A stretch of 64,000 nucleotides of DNA from Gamarada debralockiae. Its lineage: Eukaryota > Ascomycota > Leotiomycetes > Helotiales > Hyphodiscaceae. Position numbers and translations under genes: made by a program. The stretch lies in contig NXFV01001583.1 of NCBI GenBank assembly GCA_002803225.1, forward strand, positions 1-64,000, read 5' to 3'. Positions 11,224 to 23,400 of this stretch are shown here, in pieces. Below the pieces are notes generated by a model. That model saw only the letters and a program-made list of their open reading frames with translations, did no database searches and was not told the origin of the DNA. Every line of letters starts with the position of its first letter. Positions within the stretch are counted from its first letter, which is position 1.

Positions 11224-11955
11224 TTTTGACGTGAATATGGCAGAAAAGGAATCTTGTCATTGGAGTAGGAATTAGGATATGCAATTAGGTAATCCGCAGC
11301 CCGTAGCCCACCAGGGGTTGACAGAATTCGTGCCCCACTTCAAAAAAAAGACGCGACCACAGCTCTCCAAGAAACTATTTATATCGAAAACTTTTGGTGC
11401 AAAATTTGAAGGAGCCTTTTTTATGATGGAGCTGGTGTAATTTATAGTTCACTTGGCGTTTTAAAGTTATTAAGTGTTGGATTTTTGAAGTGGTGCACGA
11501 ATTCTGTCAACCCCTGGTGGCCGCCCCACAAGAAACCTGTGCCGCAACACTGGGAATTCTCCTTTTTACGCGAGTAGAGCCAATGACGCCACAAGCTTCG
11601 GGGACAAGCAAGAGACCCCGTGAAAGCTGAGATGCGGCCATTCACCTCGATTGCGAGAAACATAATAAAAGAGTAAGACGATAATTGAGACTGTAATCTG
11701 AGAAGCGGTGACCTGCAAATGGATTTCCATCATCAGGGGCCCGGCGCGTATCTGCAGGCGTACGTATGCCGTTGTTGGTGGTGGCTTTGCCTGGCGATCT
11801 TCAACGTTTCAGAAGAATCCGCGCCGCAAAAACCCCTTGGAGATTTTTAGGCAAACCACGGCAAGATAGCCCAAGAAGAACCAATCTCCGAATAGTCAAG
11901 ATGGAATTCTCCTCAGCACTAATAACTCTGCCTCAGTTCGAGCAGAGGGGTCGTG
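11224..11955. other. Intergenic, contains a foldback element
   Basis: Apart from the inverted-repeat element at 11308-11520, this holds the promoter side of the DUF6536 gene. No coding sequence is recognised. The stretch just before the start codon includes short upstream frames, which may be in the leader. Confidence 0.45.
11308..11520. repeat. Foldback / MITE-like element with ~38-bp terminal inverted repeats
   Basis: The left arm (11308-11346) starts CCACCAGGGGTTGACAGAAT. The right arm (11482-11520) is its reverse complement, with one internal mismatch over about 38 bp. The interior of about 135 bp is AT-rich and has no coding capacity. I see no clear flanking target duplication. Its size and structure fit a non-autonomous DNA transposon. 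Confidence 0.75.
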
Positions 11956-14683
11956 ATGGCCTCCGATTCCAGATTCTCGCGCCTGTTTGACGAGTGGGAC
12001 CATGATCAGGATATTTCTATGGTCAATATCGAGTGAGAAGCTTAATTATTTCACGATTGAATAAGGCTGACGGGGAATTGATTAGCACGAACGACTCGCA
12101 CGACCTCTCTGATCAACGCTCACCTCATTCACCGACGGGCAGCGAGCTCTCCAGACAGCAGACTCTGCCCGCATACGACGATGTCTCGACGCGATCATTG
12201 CTTCACAAGCAAAGCTTTGCGACCACAACCGATTACGAAAGCGTCGAAAATGGGAGCGTCTCGAGGGAAGAACCTCGACAGAGGACAGGAATGAGCGCAG
12301 GCATACAACGATTATGGCACAAGAAATCAGTGCTTTCGCAGCGGACGACGTCGACATTCGATGGAAATTTCGCACACGGGAAGCCGGGTTGGTGGAGTAA
12401 ACAAATGCTGGTGGATCGAAGTTTACGGTCAATGGCAGCCTTCACTGCAATTTGTGCTGCGATAATGTGGATTATTGTCTTCTCATACCTAGGTCCATTT
12501 ACGACGCGCTTGAATCACAATTCGACTTCAGTCGGACGCAAACAAGGCGAGAGTTGCGGTGAAGCAGAGACTAGGAATGTGGTATGTTGCACCCAATCCC
12601 TTCGCATCTGGACAGATAACTGAGGAAACGTAGGCCAACCACCTTTTCATCAATATTGCTGCTACCATGATCTTGGGGTGTTCGAATACATATCAGCAAT
12701 TAATCACAGCCTTGAAAGTCGATGAGATCCGTTGGGTGTTGTCAAAGCGGGGCGATTCGAAGGTTGGAACAAACAGTCCCTGGAGCATCAATCATAAAAG
12801 GTCCGGCAAAGGGAAGGCATGGCTGGGTTGGCTCTTATTGATCTCCACCTCGATGGTAATCGCTTCTTGGACCCGTAAGAAACTCGTGCTAATTGTCTAT
12901 TCCAGCCAGTGCATTTCCTTGCAAACTCAGTCACTGGACCATCATTTTACATTCACATGCCAACAAACATCACATACGAAACTATGGACTCGCCAGCTTC
13001 ACAAATTTACTATTACGCTGATTCCTACGCATATACCTCGTCACACGATGTTGCCTGCTGGACAGCTTTCAGGGCCAACTCATACCAGCTTCCCGCGGAC
13101 CTCAATGATCTGGCTAACCAGTACAACTTCAACGTACTGGGCAACTCAACGACATATGATTCTGTTACTGTTCAGTACACTTCGAACTGCACACAATATT
13201 TGAATAACACAGATTACGCTGGGGCCCTCAAGAACGTAAATATCACAGATTATGGTTACATAACTATTAGCGCTGGATCTTGTATATTGGGCACGTCAGT
13301 CGTTTGCCAACTTGGCAATCCACGACCGAAACAATGCCGCATGAATGTTCGGATGCAAGCTGCGTTCATCCTGGGCGGATGTCTAATCATAAAAGCTGCC
13401 TACATGATAATACTTAACATCCGAGCGCGCCATCAAGTCAAAAACCACTGCCTGACATATGGAGATGTCATCGTCGCTTCTGTTCTAGATCCAGATCTCA
13501 AGGTCAAGAATGAGTGTATGCTCAATTCCGGAGATGGGTACAGAAACAAGGTCGATCACACGTGCCACAAGCACTGCAAAGACCCAATACCGTCGAGATC
13601 TGGCGACAGCATTGGACATTGTCAGAAATGCAAGAAGTTCAACATCATCGACAAGGCGGCCGATCTTCCTCATCCCAGCATCGCGATTAAGTACAAACGG
13701 TCCCTTCTGTCCAACCTTGGCTCAACTGCAATCACACAGATGATCATCCTTATGTTTACTTCGGTGGGGATGGTGGTCGTATCGATCATGTTTATTGTCG
13801 CTATGACATCAACGTCGCGGGACTATAACGGATACTGCTCACAACCAAGGGTTGATAATTACGGGTCTTACGACTGTTCGCTAGGGGCTGCCAAGTATCT
13901 CAAGGAATCGTTTGGGACATGGGGAGGATTCAGTTCCAGCGCCATGCTTGCATCTCTCCCATCCGACAGCTTGGGAAGTGAGTTTCTGGCATTTGCGATC
14001 TCCAACGGCGCGCAGTTCCTGTATAGCTTGCTCTATCTTCTGCTCATCTACAATCTCACTCTCGTGAGCATGGAGCACGAGTGGGGTAAATGGGAGTTGA
14101 ATCGTCGACGTCCACGATGCACCATTGTGTCCGGTCGGCCTTTCGAGCAATCATATTTCCTACAATTGCCGAGCAGAGTTCTTTTGCCCATGATGTGCTT
14201 CGCTGCCCTAATGCATTGGCTTTTGGGCCAAGCGATCTCCACCATCGAGACGATTTACACGGATCCTATTCATGGTGTTGAGCACTCGGTATATTTTGTA
14301 CGAACCCTTGTGAGGATCTTATGTACCTCTGATAATACTGACAATGAGAACAGGTCACTTACGCCGCCTATCCAATCTTCCTGTCGACCATCTGCATGGT
14401 GGCAATGACAGTGGTCTGTTGGTGGGCCTTCACTTACACTCGAGAGGGGTTCATCCCTCAGATGTACGGATCAATTCGCGCGTGTTGTGCTTCCACCACA
14501 GAGCTCACGGACTTCGGTCCGCAAGGTATTCTGTGGGGTGATCGTACGTACACCTTCCCAGGCAAGAGCCTTTGCTAACGATGATTGGCAGTTGGTATGG
14601 GTGAAAAGTTCAGACACGCAGGCTTCTCAAGTGACGAGCCCGGGCAAATCATTCCAGCAGAGCTGTACTGTGGCAGGGATTAA
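11956..14683 (+). CDS. DUF6536-type multi-span membrane protein
   Basis: Exons: 11956-12032, 12086-12581, 12634-12855, 12906-14297, 14354-14543, 14592-14683; 822 residues. All five introns are 48-56 nt, GT-AG, in frame. A disordered serine-rich N-terminus (about 115 residues) precedes the first span near MAAFTAICAAIMWIIVFSY. Next comes the conserved block ANHLFINIAATMILGCSNTYQQL, a WLLLISTSMPVHFLANSVTG segment, and an extracellular domain with several N-glycosylation sites (NIT, NST, NCT, NNT) and the CWTAFRANSYQLP motif. A C-rich cytosolic loop (HTCHKHC, HCQKCKK) and about five more spans complete it, ending with SDEPGQIIPAELYCGRD. This organisation matches the fungal DUF6536 family, whose function is unknown. 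The start was chosen because exon 1 joins in frame and no earlier in-frame ATG is better. Confidence 0.88.
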
Positions 14684-14884
14684 TGTAGCGCATACTATCC
14701 TGGGTAAATTTTGGTGATATATCGTCAGGGATCTTGTGGACATGTACTTGTATGAATGGGTAAAAAATTGGTAGGTAAAATGGTTGGCTGAAGGCGTTTT
14801 AGGTTTTTAGACGATACCCCCATTGGTTTTGGAGGGACCAATGTAATAGACCATACATACAACAGATAATAAAATATAAATCAG

Positions 14885-15550
14885 AGCTTTCTAGCAGATG
14901 GGGACAGTTCTATGGCAGTACTTGTTACCTGGGTCACAGACTCTCCCCCGTCCATCGCGCCAACTGAAGTCAAGTGGGTGGCAGCACTTTCATTGGTATG
15001 GCTCCAGCGACTGTTGGCTATGTCATGCTTATTGCAGGATCTCCGTCGACGTCGCGGAGCGCAAAGGTGTCGTAGTAGAGAGGCGGGTCGGAGGGAGGTG
15101 GACTTCCGCATCTCAATACTCCGCTCCACGCCCAGATTATCCGGCAGCAAGTCCAGCTCTGTCAGCGTCCCCTACGTATCGCCCTAGCCCCCACTCTCGA
15201 TGATTGAGATGTACATACTGTCGGCGCCAAAATATCCCCAACATCGAGGATTGCGGGCGTCCAGTGGTTGCGAATTAAGGCTTCGTCATTCCAGTGTAGA
15301 CTGGCGATGTAGATACTCTCTTCCTTCTCTCGAATCTGTATTCGACGTTTCCACATCGTTTATTATCGGAAGAAGAGGGGCAGTTCGCGAGGTGCATCAA
15401 GACACGAAGTGAAAAGCAAGTCAAGTAGTGCGACAACGCAGAGAAGGCCGAGAGCGAGGCGGAACCATGTTTGGCGCAGGTGCCCAGTTCGACGAAAGAG
15501 GGTATAATTAGCTGGGTGCACAGTTCCATAGACTTCATGATTGAGCAAAA
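14885..15550 (-). pseudogene. CAP59-like alpha-1,3-mannosyltransferase relic
   Basis: Read on the minus strand, three frames together resemble the CAP59/CMT1 glycosyltransferase family. From 15548: a short N-terminus, then a single hydrophobic anchor (LALGLLCVVALLDLLF). Next comes EESIYIASLHWNDEALIRNH, the conserved start of the catalytic domain, and, in another frame, MYISIIESG followed by ELDLLPDNLGVERSIEM. Further on, DPPLYYDTFALRDVDGD matches the family's YYDTFALRD block. It is disrupted by a stop after the anchor, TAG codons right after the ESG motif, at least two frameshifts, and stops later. Intact relatives are type II Golgi membrane proteins. The family assignment rests on motif order and is fairly strong; the gene is certainly not functional as read. 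Confidence 0.75.
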
Positions 15551-17018
15551 ATTTTCAAGTTGCAAATCTTGGGAGACAAAAAAATTTGAAAAGTGATTTA
15601 TTAAGGTTGCAGTCAGCAGTCTGCTGTCCATCTCGGCACGTAAAGACGACGTTCCACCAATGACACCCATTGCTGCTATTCGCACGGGAGTGAATTTATA
15701 TCATACTTCCTGATACGACTTGTTGAGTAGTGAATGCTATAGACTCCAACTTCAGGCCCGGCATTGAATATGAATAAGAAAAACCATTGACAGAAGAAAA
15801 GCAACGAAAAGCTCCTTGCCGTTTAACCCTTGATTTTGAGGCTGGAAGGGCTGAAACTTGACTGCTGAGCCGTGGTTTGTTGCCCGAACAATTTGATTGG
15901 ATCGTGAAGGGGCTCTACTGTTTCGCAATTTTTGGAACTCATTCAGCCCCTTGAGGAGTTAGAATCCTTGATCATAACTTGAAGAGGTACTACTGCTAAA
16001 GCCAATAATAGGGGGCTTCAGGGGGTGTTAGGTCACGTGAGAACACTCGCAAAACGCAAAACCTCGGAGCTGACACTTCGACCTTCCAACTGCAACTCCT
16101 TCGAACCCACTTTCGAAGTCGAAATAAGGCGTACATCATTCAACCACTACTCAGCCTTATTTTGCTGATGAAAGATAGCATAGAGGATTTGCAGTCAAGC
16201 ATCAATTGAGATCTGAGTCGGAAACCGAGAAGGCAGATGCGCGAATAATCGCGTCTGAAAGGCCCTTCAGACGAGATACGCTTCTCAATCTCACTCCTAA
16301 GGCGCCACAAAGAGACACAGCCCCGGATTAGGCTTCTTTCAAGTGCCGGAGTGCGATTTAAGCTTCTGAGATCGCGCAGGGAGCGACGTTTCGTCCCGTA
16401 GGGAATGGATCCCGCTTAGGATCTGATTGCTCAGCCGCAGCCCGAGGAAGGCAAAGAATTGGCGGAATCGGTACGAGCAACTCCCAACGTCCGCGATCCC
16501 AGAAGACGTGCGGGATCGGGGATTAGGAAATCTGGTTTATGGATGAGGTTGAGATTCTGCTGAGGCTTCCTGGGCGTTCCAGCCACAGGAACACTTCCGT
16601 TTCATGATGGCAGCTGGTTCAAGAGTCCGAGGTCTGTGATGGGATGAGGGACTTTCAGCCCTAAAAATATATGTCGGAGTATTGCCGCCATTGAGGAGTC
16701 TGGGGATTGACAGAGCTATCGTTAGATCTTTTGACGTATAGCGAGGAGCCTGAGTCCTTTGTTCTCCAAGGTCCTTCAGCTGTTCTGAAGCTATTTTCAA
16801 CACTCAAGGTACTGAAAATCCTAGCATCCAATCTCAGTTCGACTTATCATTCTCATCGCCCTCGCCGGCGCCGCCAACATGCGGTGCTAGGAGTTCTAGC
16901 AAATTCTATATAACATCTTGGATCTTCTCTTCTATCCCCCTTTCTGTGTATCTTCCAAGCCATTCCTTTAAGTCTATTCAGTAACAGTTCTCATTTGGAC
17001 TTTCTTCGACTCTTCAAA
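15551..17018. other. Intergenic, promoter of the GH16 gene at its right end
   Basis: No coding sequence is recognised between the CAP59-like relic and the glucanase. The right end holds the glucanase promoter with a TATA element and a T/C-rich leader (about 16920-17015). Confidence 0.5.
16907..16913 (+). promoter_or_regulatory. TATA box of the GH16 glucanase gene
   Basis: TATATAA lies 106 bp before the start codon and is followed by a CT-rich tract, a normal spacing for a highly inducible fungal secreted-enzyme gene. Confidence 0.5.
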
Positions 17019-17855
17019 ATGCTTTACCCTACTCTTCTCCTCGGCGCAACATATGCAGCTACCCTCTTCACTTGTACATACGCTTCAGCTGCTGAACCCA
17101 TCAACGGTTTCCATGTAATCTGGTCGGATGAGTTCAGCGGCTCTGGAGGCTTCGACACCTCCAAATGGCAATACTACACAGGTGCAATCTCTAACGGCGA
17201 GCAAGAGACCTATCCCACAAGCGGCAACTACTGCCAGCTCTCCGGCCAAGGTTCGCTCCTCATCACGCCTGAAAACCACAACGGCCAATGGGCTTCTTGC
17301 CGGATTGAAACCACTGAATCATTCACACCTCCCGCTGGCGGGAAATTGATCGTGCAATCCCGCTTCAAACTCGGTACTCCAGGCGTGAATCTACAAGGCG
17401 TCTGGCCCGCGTTCTGGTCTCTCGGCCAAAGCATGCGAGAAGGTACCTCCTGGCCTCAATGCGGCGAAATCGACACATTTGAGAACGTGTCCGGTGGGCC
17501 ACTCGGCTACGGAACTTTGCACTGCGGGACATCGTGCAATGGTGATTCGGGCCTGAGTCAAGGAACTACCTTCTCGTATGGCGATTTCCATACCTGGGCT
17601 CATGCTATCGATATCTCGAGCAGCGATCCCAGCCAACAGAGTATCACGTTTTATATGGATGGCCAGGCTTATCACGTTGTTCAGGGTTCTGACCTTGCCC
17701 CGGATGACTGGTCGGCTTTGGCCACAGAGGCTATGTATATGACGCTCAATGTTGCAGTTGGGGGCGAATGGCCTGGACCAGTGTCGGCTGTCACGGCGAG
17801 TGGGCAGCCAGCTGGGATGGAGGTCCTTTATGTTGCTGTCTATCAATCCGACTAA
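17019..17855 (+). CDS. Secreted GH16 endo-beta-glucanase
   Basis: Single exon, 278 residues. A hydrophobic signal peptide of about 24 residues (MLYPTLLLGATYAATLF onward, likely cut near ASA-AEP) leads into a glycoside hydrolase family 16 beta-jelly-roll domain. The catalytic motif GEIDTFE is at 149-155, with Glu150 the expected nucleophile and Glu155 the acid/base. The WSDEF start, the LQGVWPAFW strand before the active site, and the FHTWAHAIDI and MYMTLNVAVGGEWPG blocks are family hallmarks. It should cut beta-1,3 or mixed beta-1,3/1,4-glucans outside the cell. Whether the target is plant mixed-linkage glucan or fungal wall glucan is not decided by sequence. No carbohydrate-binding module or GPI signal is present. 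The ATG at 17019 was chosen because it starts the signal peptide. Confidence 0.93.
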   Translation: MLYPTLLLGATYAATLFTCTYASAAEPINGFHVIWSDEFSGSGGFDTSKWQYYTGAISNGEQETYPTSGNYCQLSGQGSLLITPENHNGQWASCRIETTESFTPPAGGKLIVQSRFKLGTPGVNLQGVWPAFWSLGQSMREGTSWPQCGEIDTFENVSGGPLGYGTLHCGTSCNGDSGLSQGTTFSYGDFHTWAHAIDISSSDPSQQSITFYMDGQAYHVVQGSDLAPDDWSALATEAMYMTLNVAVGGEWPGPVSAVTASGQPAGMEVLYVAVYQSD

Positions 17856-20496
17856 AGTATTTAGGCTTTGAAGAGGAGTGAGGTTTTTATTTAGCAATGG
17901 AGTTCGTGGTCTAGGATTTTGGAGTTAGTGCTATTGATACCAGGGCTGTAGGGCATTGTTTGGCGTCCGGATTTTATGGGTTCAGTGTTGGGTATCTCCA
18001 CAGAGTTTGGCATTGCGCTCGAGACTGCCTTATCAAAGGGAAATATACCAAGAATTTGGAATCTGAGAATAGGGCTTCTTACTTCACAATGTATGTTTAT
18101 GTTGCATTCATGGCGGCCAAACGAATTCTCCCAAGTGATAGCAAGCGCTCTGAGACAAATTGAGTTTATATCGGCTCTCATCCCGTACTGTGTTCTCACC
18201 CTTCCGAAACTTGGTCGCCGACATTGATCGGCTCATGGAGGAGTACCCTTATCTATCGCACCATTTCAGCACCTGCTTTCTCTTTGACCTACTTAAGCCC
18301 TGCAATACCAGCGCACTTGTGCTATGCTGGCCTTTTCCCAGCCTACCTTGCTGCTGTATCTTTTTTGGAAATATCCTCAACAGCAAAATTCATGTCCATG
18401 ACAATATTACGCACGACAACAATATATCAAAGACAGCCGATTTCTGCAAGTCTGGGTGTGGATTTTTTTGCACACAAAAGTGGGCAATTATTTCAGAGAT
18501 TTGTTGATGTTATTTCTTCCAGTCTCCCTCCCAGCCACATATTTCTCCCAGGTACGAATCAAATTGTTCAATAGCCTGAGTATTTTGTTACCTTGTGATG
18601 CTGAGTATACCATTATTCTCGGTATGAAGCTGCATTCACTGTTGTGTCTGGTCAACTTATCTTCAAAAATCAGTGATTTCCATGCTCCTAATTCAAATTC
18701 ACTTGATCTGTTTTGCATATACACATTTCAAGAAAGCCTGACTTTCTTTGTGGCAGCTGCAATATGTAGGTCACGGCCATTGAATTACCACAGTCAATGT
18801 CTACAGCCTTGTACCCTGACTACCTTCTCCTCCTTGTCGCCTTACATGCCTTAAGGAGCCTGTGTGGCATCCTGATCTGACTACCCCTGCTGTTGGAATT
18901 TCCTATCTCAGCCTCGCCTTCAGAGGAAGCTTCTCTGCGATTTGCAACATCCGTGCTATCTTTCTCATCTGGGCAAACCTCTTGTGGGTGTTGCACTTCA
19001 AGCTGAACCAAAGTATGAGATCTTGAGTAAGGTTTTGTAGCACGACTTCCCGTCCCTTCAAGGGCCGCTCTCTCTTGTGCCATACAGGTATTCAAATCAG
19101 TTTTCAGAAACGAGAAGATACGCAACAAGGAGTAGTACTGTCGCGAATAGTAATTTTGTTGAAGCACAAATTTCCCAGGCACAGTCAGCCAGAAATACAT
19201 TGAAAGAGGGGAAGATCATCACAGACATGTCAGTATGTTAATCACTAATTAAATTCTACCTTCACAGTTGCCATCTCTCTCCTACAATACTTTCCTTCTC
19301 TGAACTACATTTCTGATAATTCCTAGGTCGATCTGCACGTTTGGCTTTTATATCCTGTTTGATCACCTTCGATTTTTGACAAGGGAACTGACTTGATTCT
19401 ATATCCACTGCTTGAACTCAGATACGCAACGAAAGAACACCATTTCCAGTCATTGAAGGTAATTGGCCAATAACTTTGGGCTCGGGAAAAGTATCGAAAA
19501 ATGAAATCTGCAAGGTAATCCCAGTCTCAGAAAAGGACCTCATCTATGTGACTTGTACACCAACTCATTTGAAGACAAAGAGATTGAACATGTCGCCCAA
19601 TTCGCTTCCCTTCCCTGCAAGCTCTTTCCGAGCGAAATTTTCAAAGATATGAAAACTTTTCCAGAAAAGAGAAGAATTCCCAGTAGGCTTTGAAGCACAA
19701 ATATATGGGCCCTACCAGTGGGTTTTCATGCTTCCAAATTCGTATTATTTGTGTGATCTCGGTCTCCTGTCCAGGATAATGATATCATGCACCAGCTATT
19801 TGAGTGTTCATCTATAAGGAAGATGGAAAAACACCCAATGACAAGACAACAGTCGATAACTAGAATGCCACCTCGTTCATTAATGATGTCCATTCCCGTC
19901 CGCGACCTGGCCGCGATCGTACACAAGGGCGAGGGGGTAAGAGCTCTCTATCTATACTAAATGTACGGCCTACGCTACTCGTCTATGTCTCATTGGTCTA
20001 CTTCTAATGTACTGTACTCTTTGTCGACTGCGATTCGCGGAGGTCGAATCGAGGTTCTTATACACGAGCCTGGAACCAGAGCACTAGCCTGAAGTATACC
20101 CGAGTAAACGTGAATGCTTCAATTGCAATGAACGAAGGGGAGTTTGAAACATGACACTGCATTCGTAAATCCACATCTTCTGTATTTCCTGTGAAACCCA
20201 TCCATTTGTGTTTCTCTATCCAGTCATTCATAATCACATTTCAGTCATCCATCCCAGCCATCCCGAAGGTCCATAAACTCGCCACAAAATGCTTTCATTT
20301 GGTAACACGAGAAAAGAATATGTAGAATTGAGACCCCAATCTCCCGTCAACATCACATCCAACTGAGCACTTCGATGTCGAATGTCTATGCAAACCCCCC
20401 GTCTCCACCAACTCCACTTCCCCGCTCCAATCCACCAACCGACTCGGCCCATTTCCCCGATTCTCATGAGACCTCCAAGGTGCAAATCATGACTCC
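17856..20496. other. Intergenic, no recognisable gene
   Basis: Two genes converge here: the glucanase from the left and PSD2 from the right. Several frames of 80-130 codons occur at 17890-18860 on both strands, some rich in hydrophobic residues on the plus strand (about 18224-18574 and 18456-18854). They overlap in different frames, lack introns or motifs, and look like chance or decayed sequence. A charged frame at 18820-19200 on the minus strand is likewise unassigned. From 19200 to 20490 I see nothing. Confidence 0.45.
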
Positions 20497-23400
20497 CTAA
20501 CCAGCCATAGTAGCAGTCGGCGCCCTGCTCGGCAACGAACTACTCCCACTGGGTCCACTAATCGAGCCCTCAATCCTCCGCTTCGCCTCTGCCACATCCG
20601 ACTCGGTGATATCCTCGTCTTTTTTGCGCATATCAGGCGTATGTTGTGTTTGCGTCGGGTGGTGCCCTATCGACATGCCGACTCGTAACTACAATTCGTC
20701 AGCGTAAGTTTCCTAAACCTTGGCAAACGTTGGACGAGAGAGAAGGGAAACATACCAAAGTTTCCAGCGCGCCATTACTGTTATCCACCAAATCATCATC
20801 GAACTCCATGGCTCCTTCTTCGAAGAGTAAGAGTATCGTACTACCTCCGAACTTGAAATATCCAAGCTCCTCAGCTCTTGAGACGTTCTCTCCAGCTTGG
20901 CGGGTGATGACTGTGCTTCCGACCATCATAGCCCCTACACAGATGACCATCACACGTCCATGCGCCACACTGTCAATAGGGACTACGACTCGGATGTTCT
21001 CGCCATATACATCAAGAGCTGACCGAATCGCCATCGGGTTCACAGTGTAATATTCGCCCTCTATAGTCTTTGGTGTGCCCATGACTCCATCAACCGGGAT
21101 GTGGAAACGATGGTAATCTTGAGGAGCTAGACGGAAAATGCCTAATGCACCATTGGTGTAGCGTTTTGCATCTTGAGGATAGGCCGAGCCGAGGAGGCGC
21201 TCGATAGAGAATTCGCGGCCCTTGACCCAGATCCTTGTCGCTTCGTCCATGCGGTTGAAGACGACACTTCTGCAGTCGGCGGGACTGACGATGATTTTCG
21301 GGTTATCGGGAGCTGAGCAAGGTCTCGCATCGGGTTTGAGTTGGCGGTAGAAGAACTCGTTGAAATTCTTGAACTGCTCTATGGGAAGGAGAACCTCGGA
21401 CATATCGAGTTGATGGAAGTTGATGAATTTCTGGATCTCTGCTTTGGAGGCAGGATCATCGTATTTGACTCCCTGCTTAAAGGACAAACCACGAAGCAGC
21501 TTGCGAACTGAGAGTTTGTTAGCAATAGATCTGGGTGAGTTGCGACTAAACACGTAGATATAAAACCAGCCACACATACTTCTCTTCTTCTCCATCTCTT
21601 TAGATTTTAAGCCTTTATATAATAGTCTGATCCCGAGACGTACGTAGACGCTCATTCGCTCTTCATTGATCTGTCCTGTGATGCGGTCTTGGACTAGGAT
21701 GTTGGCGGAGTTGGCGCCGAGTTTGTAGCCTCCGTAGGAGATCTTGGTGATGACTTTGGAGTACCATTTTCGTTGTGCTTGACTGGAGGTCACGAAACCA
21801 GCCATGACGATGTTGTTGATTTGACGCCAGTCCTGGCTTGCACAAGTTGCCACATGTGTGATGATGTCGGCGTCGGAACGCTTGTTCAGGCGTGGTTGAT
21901 GGCAGATGGGGCATTCTCGAATTTCAACGACGTGCTCCTCTCCCTTGTCATTGAGATCATCCCTATCCAATAACTCTCCTTCCTCGCCAGGAGCATTGAG
22001 CTCTTCGACGGATTGGGCTTCTACAGCATGATTTGAAGGGTCTACGGGGGTAGCGTTGTCGGAAGGCGTCGAGCTCCCTGTTGCCGATGACGAAGTGGCG
22101 GAAGACGGTGAAAGTGTTTGCCCCTGGGTCCCTCCAAACTGCTGAGGAAGGTGGCTCTTGACTGTAGCAGAATCGGGCATAAGATTTCGGACTCTATCAC
22201 CCATCGATTGCTGAGGTTTGGGTTTGTGTAGCTGGTCCTCTAAACATATCACAGCCTCGTCAAAACTGAGATCCCCGGTGTGACCTAGTTCCTCTCCATT
22301 GGCAGCTTGATGTGAGAAGCGTTTGAAGAAGCCATCAATAGTAGATTCTTTCAGAGTAGAGCCCAGAGTGTCAAGCATAGTAGTAAGCTCGACCTTGCTG
22401 ATACACCCGCTCTCATCTGTGTCATATTGTCTCAACATTGCTCTCCAGAATTGTTGACGAAGGGCTGGATAGGGAACGTATTTGGCCTTGAGGAAAAGCG
22501 TTGGACTGTGCTTCTCCTCCCATTTCTCTGCATTCTTCAACTTGAGCGGGATAGTAAATGGATGAAGGTCAGGATCTCCACGATCATTGAAACACTCCGC
22601 ATCATCAACCGCATTTGCAGGTGGCACATTGTCTCCCGGTTGAAGCCCACCAGGACCAGGGTTGCTTGTTGGCGCATTTGGCTGCGTAGGAGTTGTTGTA
22701 CCGGAAGCATGTGCATTTTGTTGCAAAAGGTTCTGGCTGGATTGCTTGGTTGGCATGCTTGGTCGTCCCATTTTACTCAAGCTCTGCGACGAAGATGACC
22801 GTGATAAAGGTAATTTGAATCGCGATCGATTGTGCTGTGGTGGGAAGGTGCTCGCATCTGGAGGGTCTTTGAGAGCATAGAGACCAGTATCTGGGTTCGC
22901 ATCTGGAGCTGTATCCGTGATATCTTTCAGGGGAAGAACGGTTGAAGCAATAAAATCGTTCCCAGAAAGCTTATCTCTGTCAATGACAGTGAAAGAGATC
23001 GAGTATGTCTGTTCGTGTCTCAAGACCTGGAAAATCATCTTCTCGTTGTAGACGGGATTGAGGTTGTGTCGAATAACTCTTGTTCGGTATGTCTTCCTTC
23101 CTAAAGACGCAACAACGAAAGGATCCATATCGAAAGAAGTTCTCGTCATATTTCGTTCAGGAGGGAGATCCGTAATCTTACCAATTTCGAGGAAGACGAT
23201 ACCAACGACATCGCTGCCACCTGTAAACTCGTATGCGCTTGATTGCTTCTTCTTTCTCAGCCCCTTGATTCTCAATCTGCGCTTCCGCTTCTCGACCGCG
23301 TCTGGCTTCGTGGGATCATCGGTCTCGTCGCTGGGTTCTTCCTCCTCGTCGAAATATTCTTCTTCTTCGTCTCCAATGGCTTCTCCACCTGCACTCGTCC

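Noticed and set aside
21508..21579. 24 extra codons inside PSD2
   Set aside because: Frame-preserving intron with perfect donor, branch point and acceptor; removed from the model.
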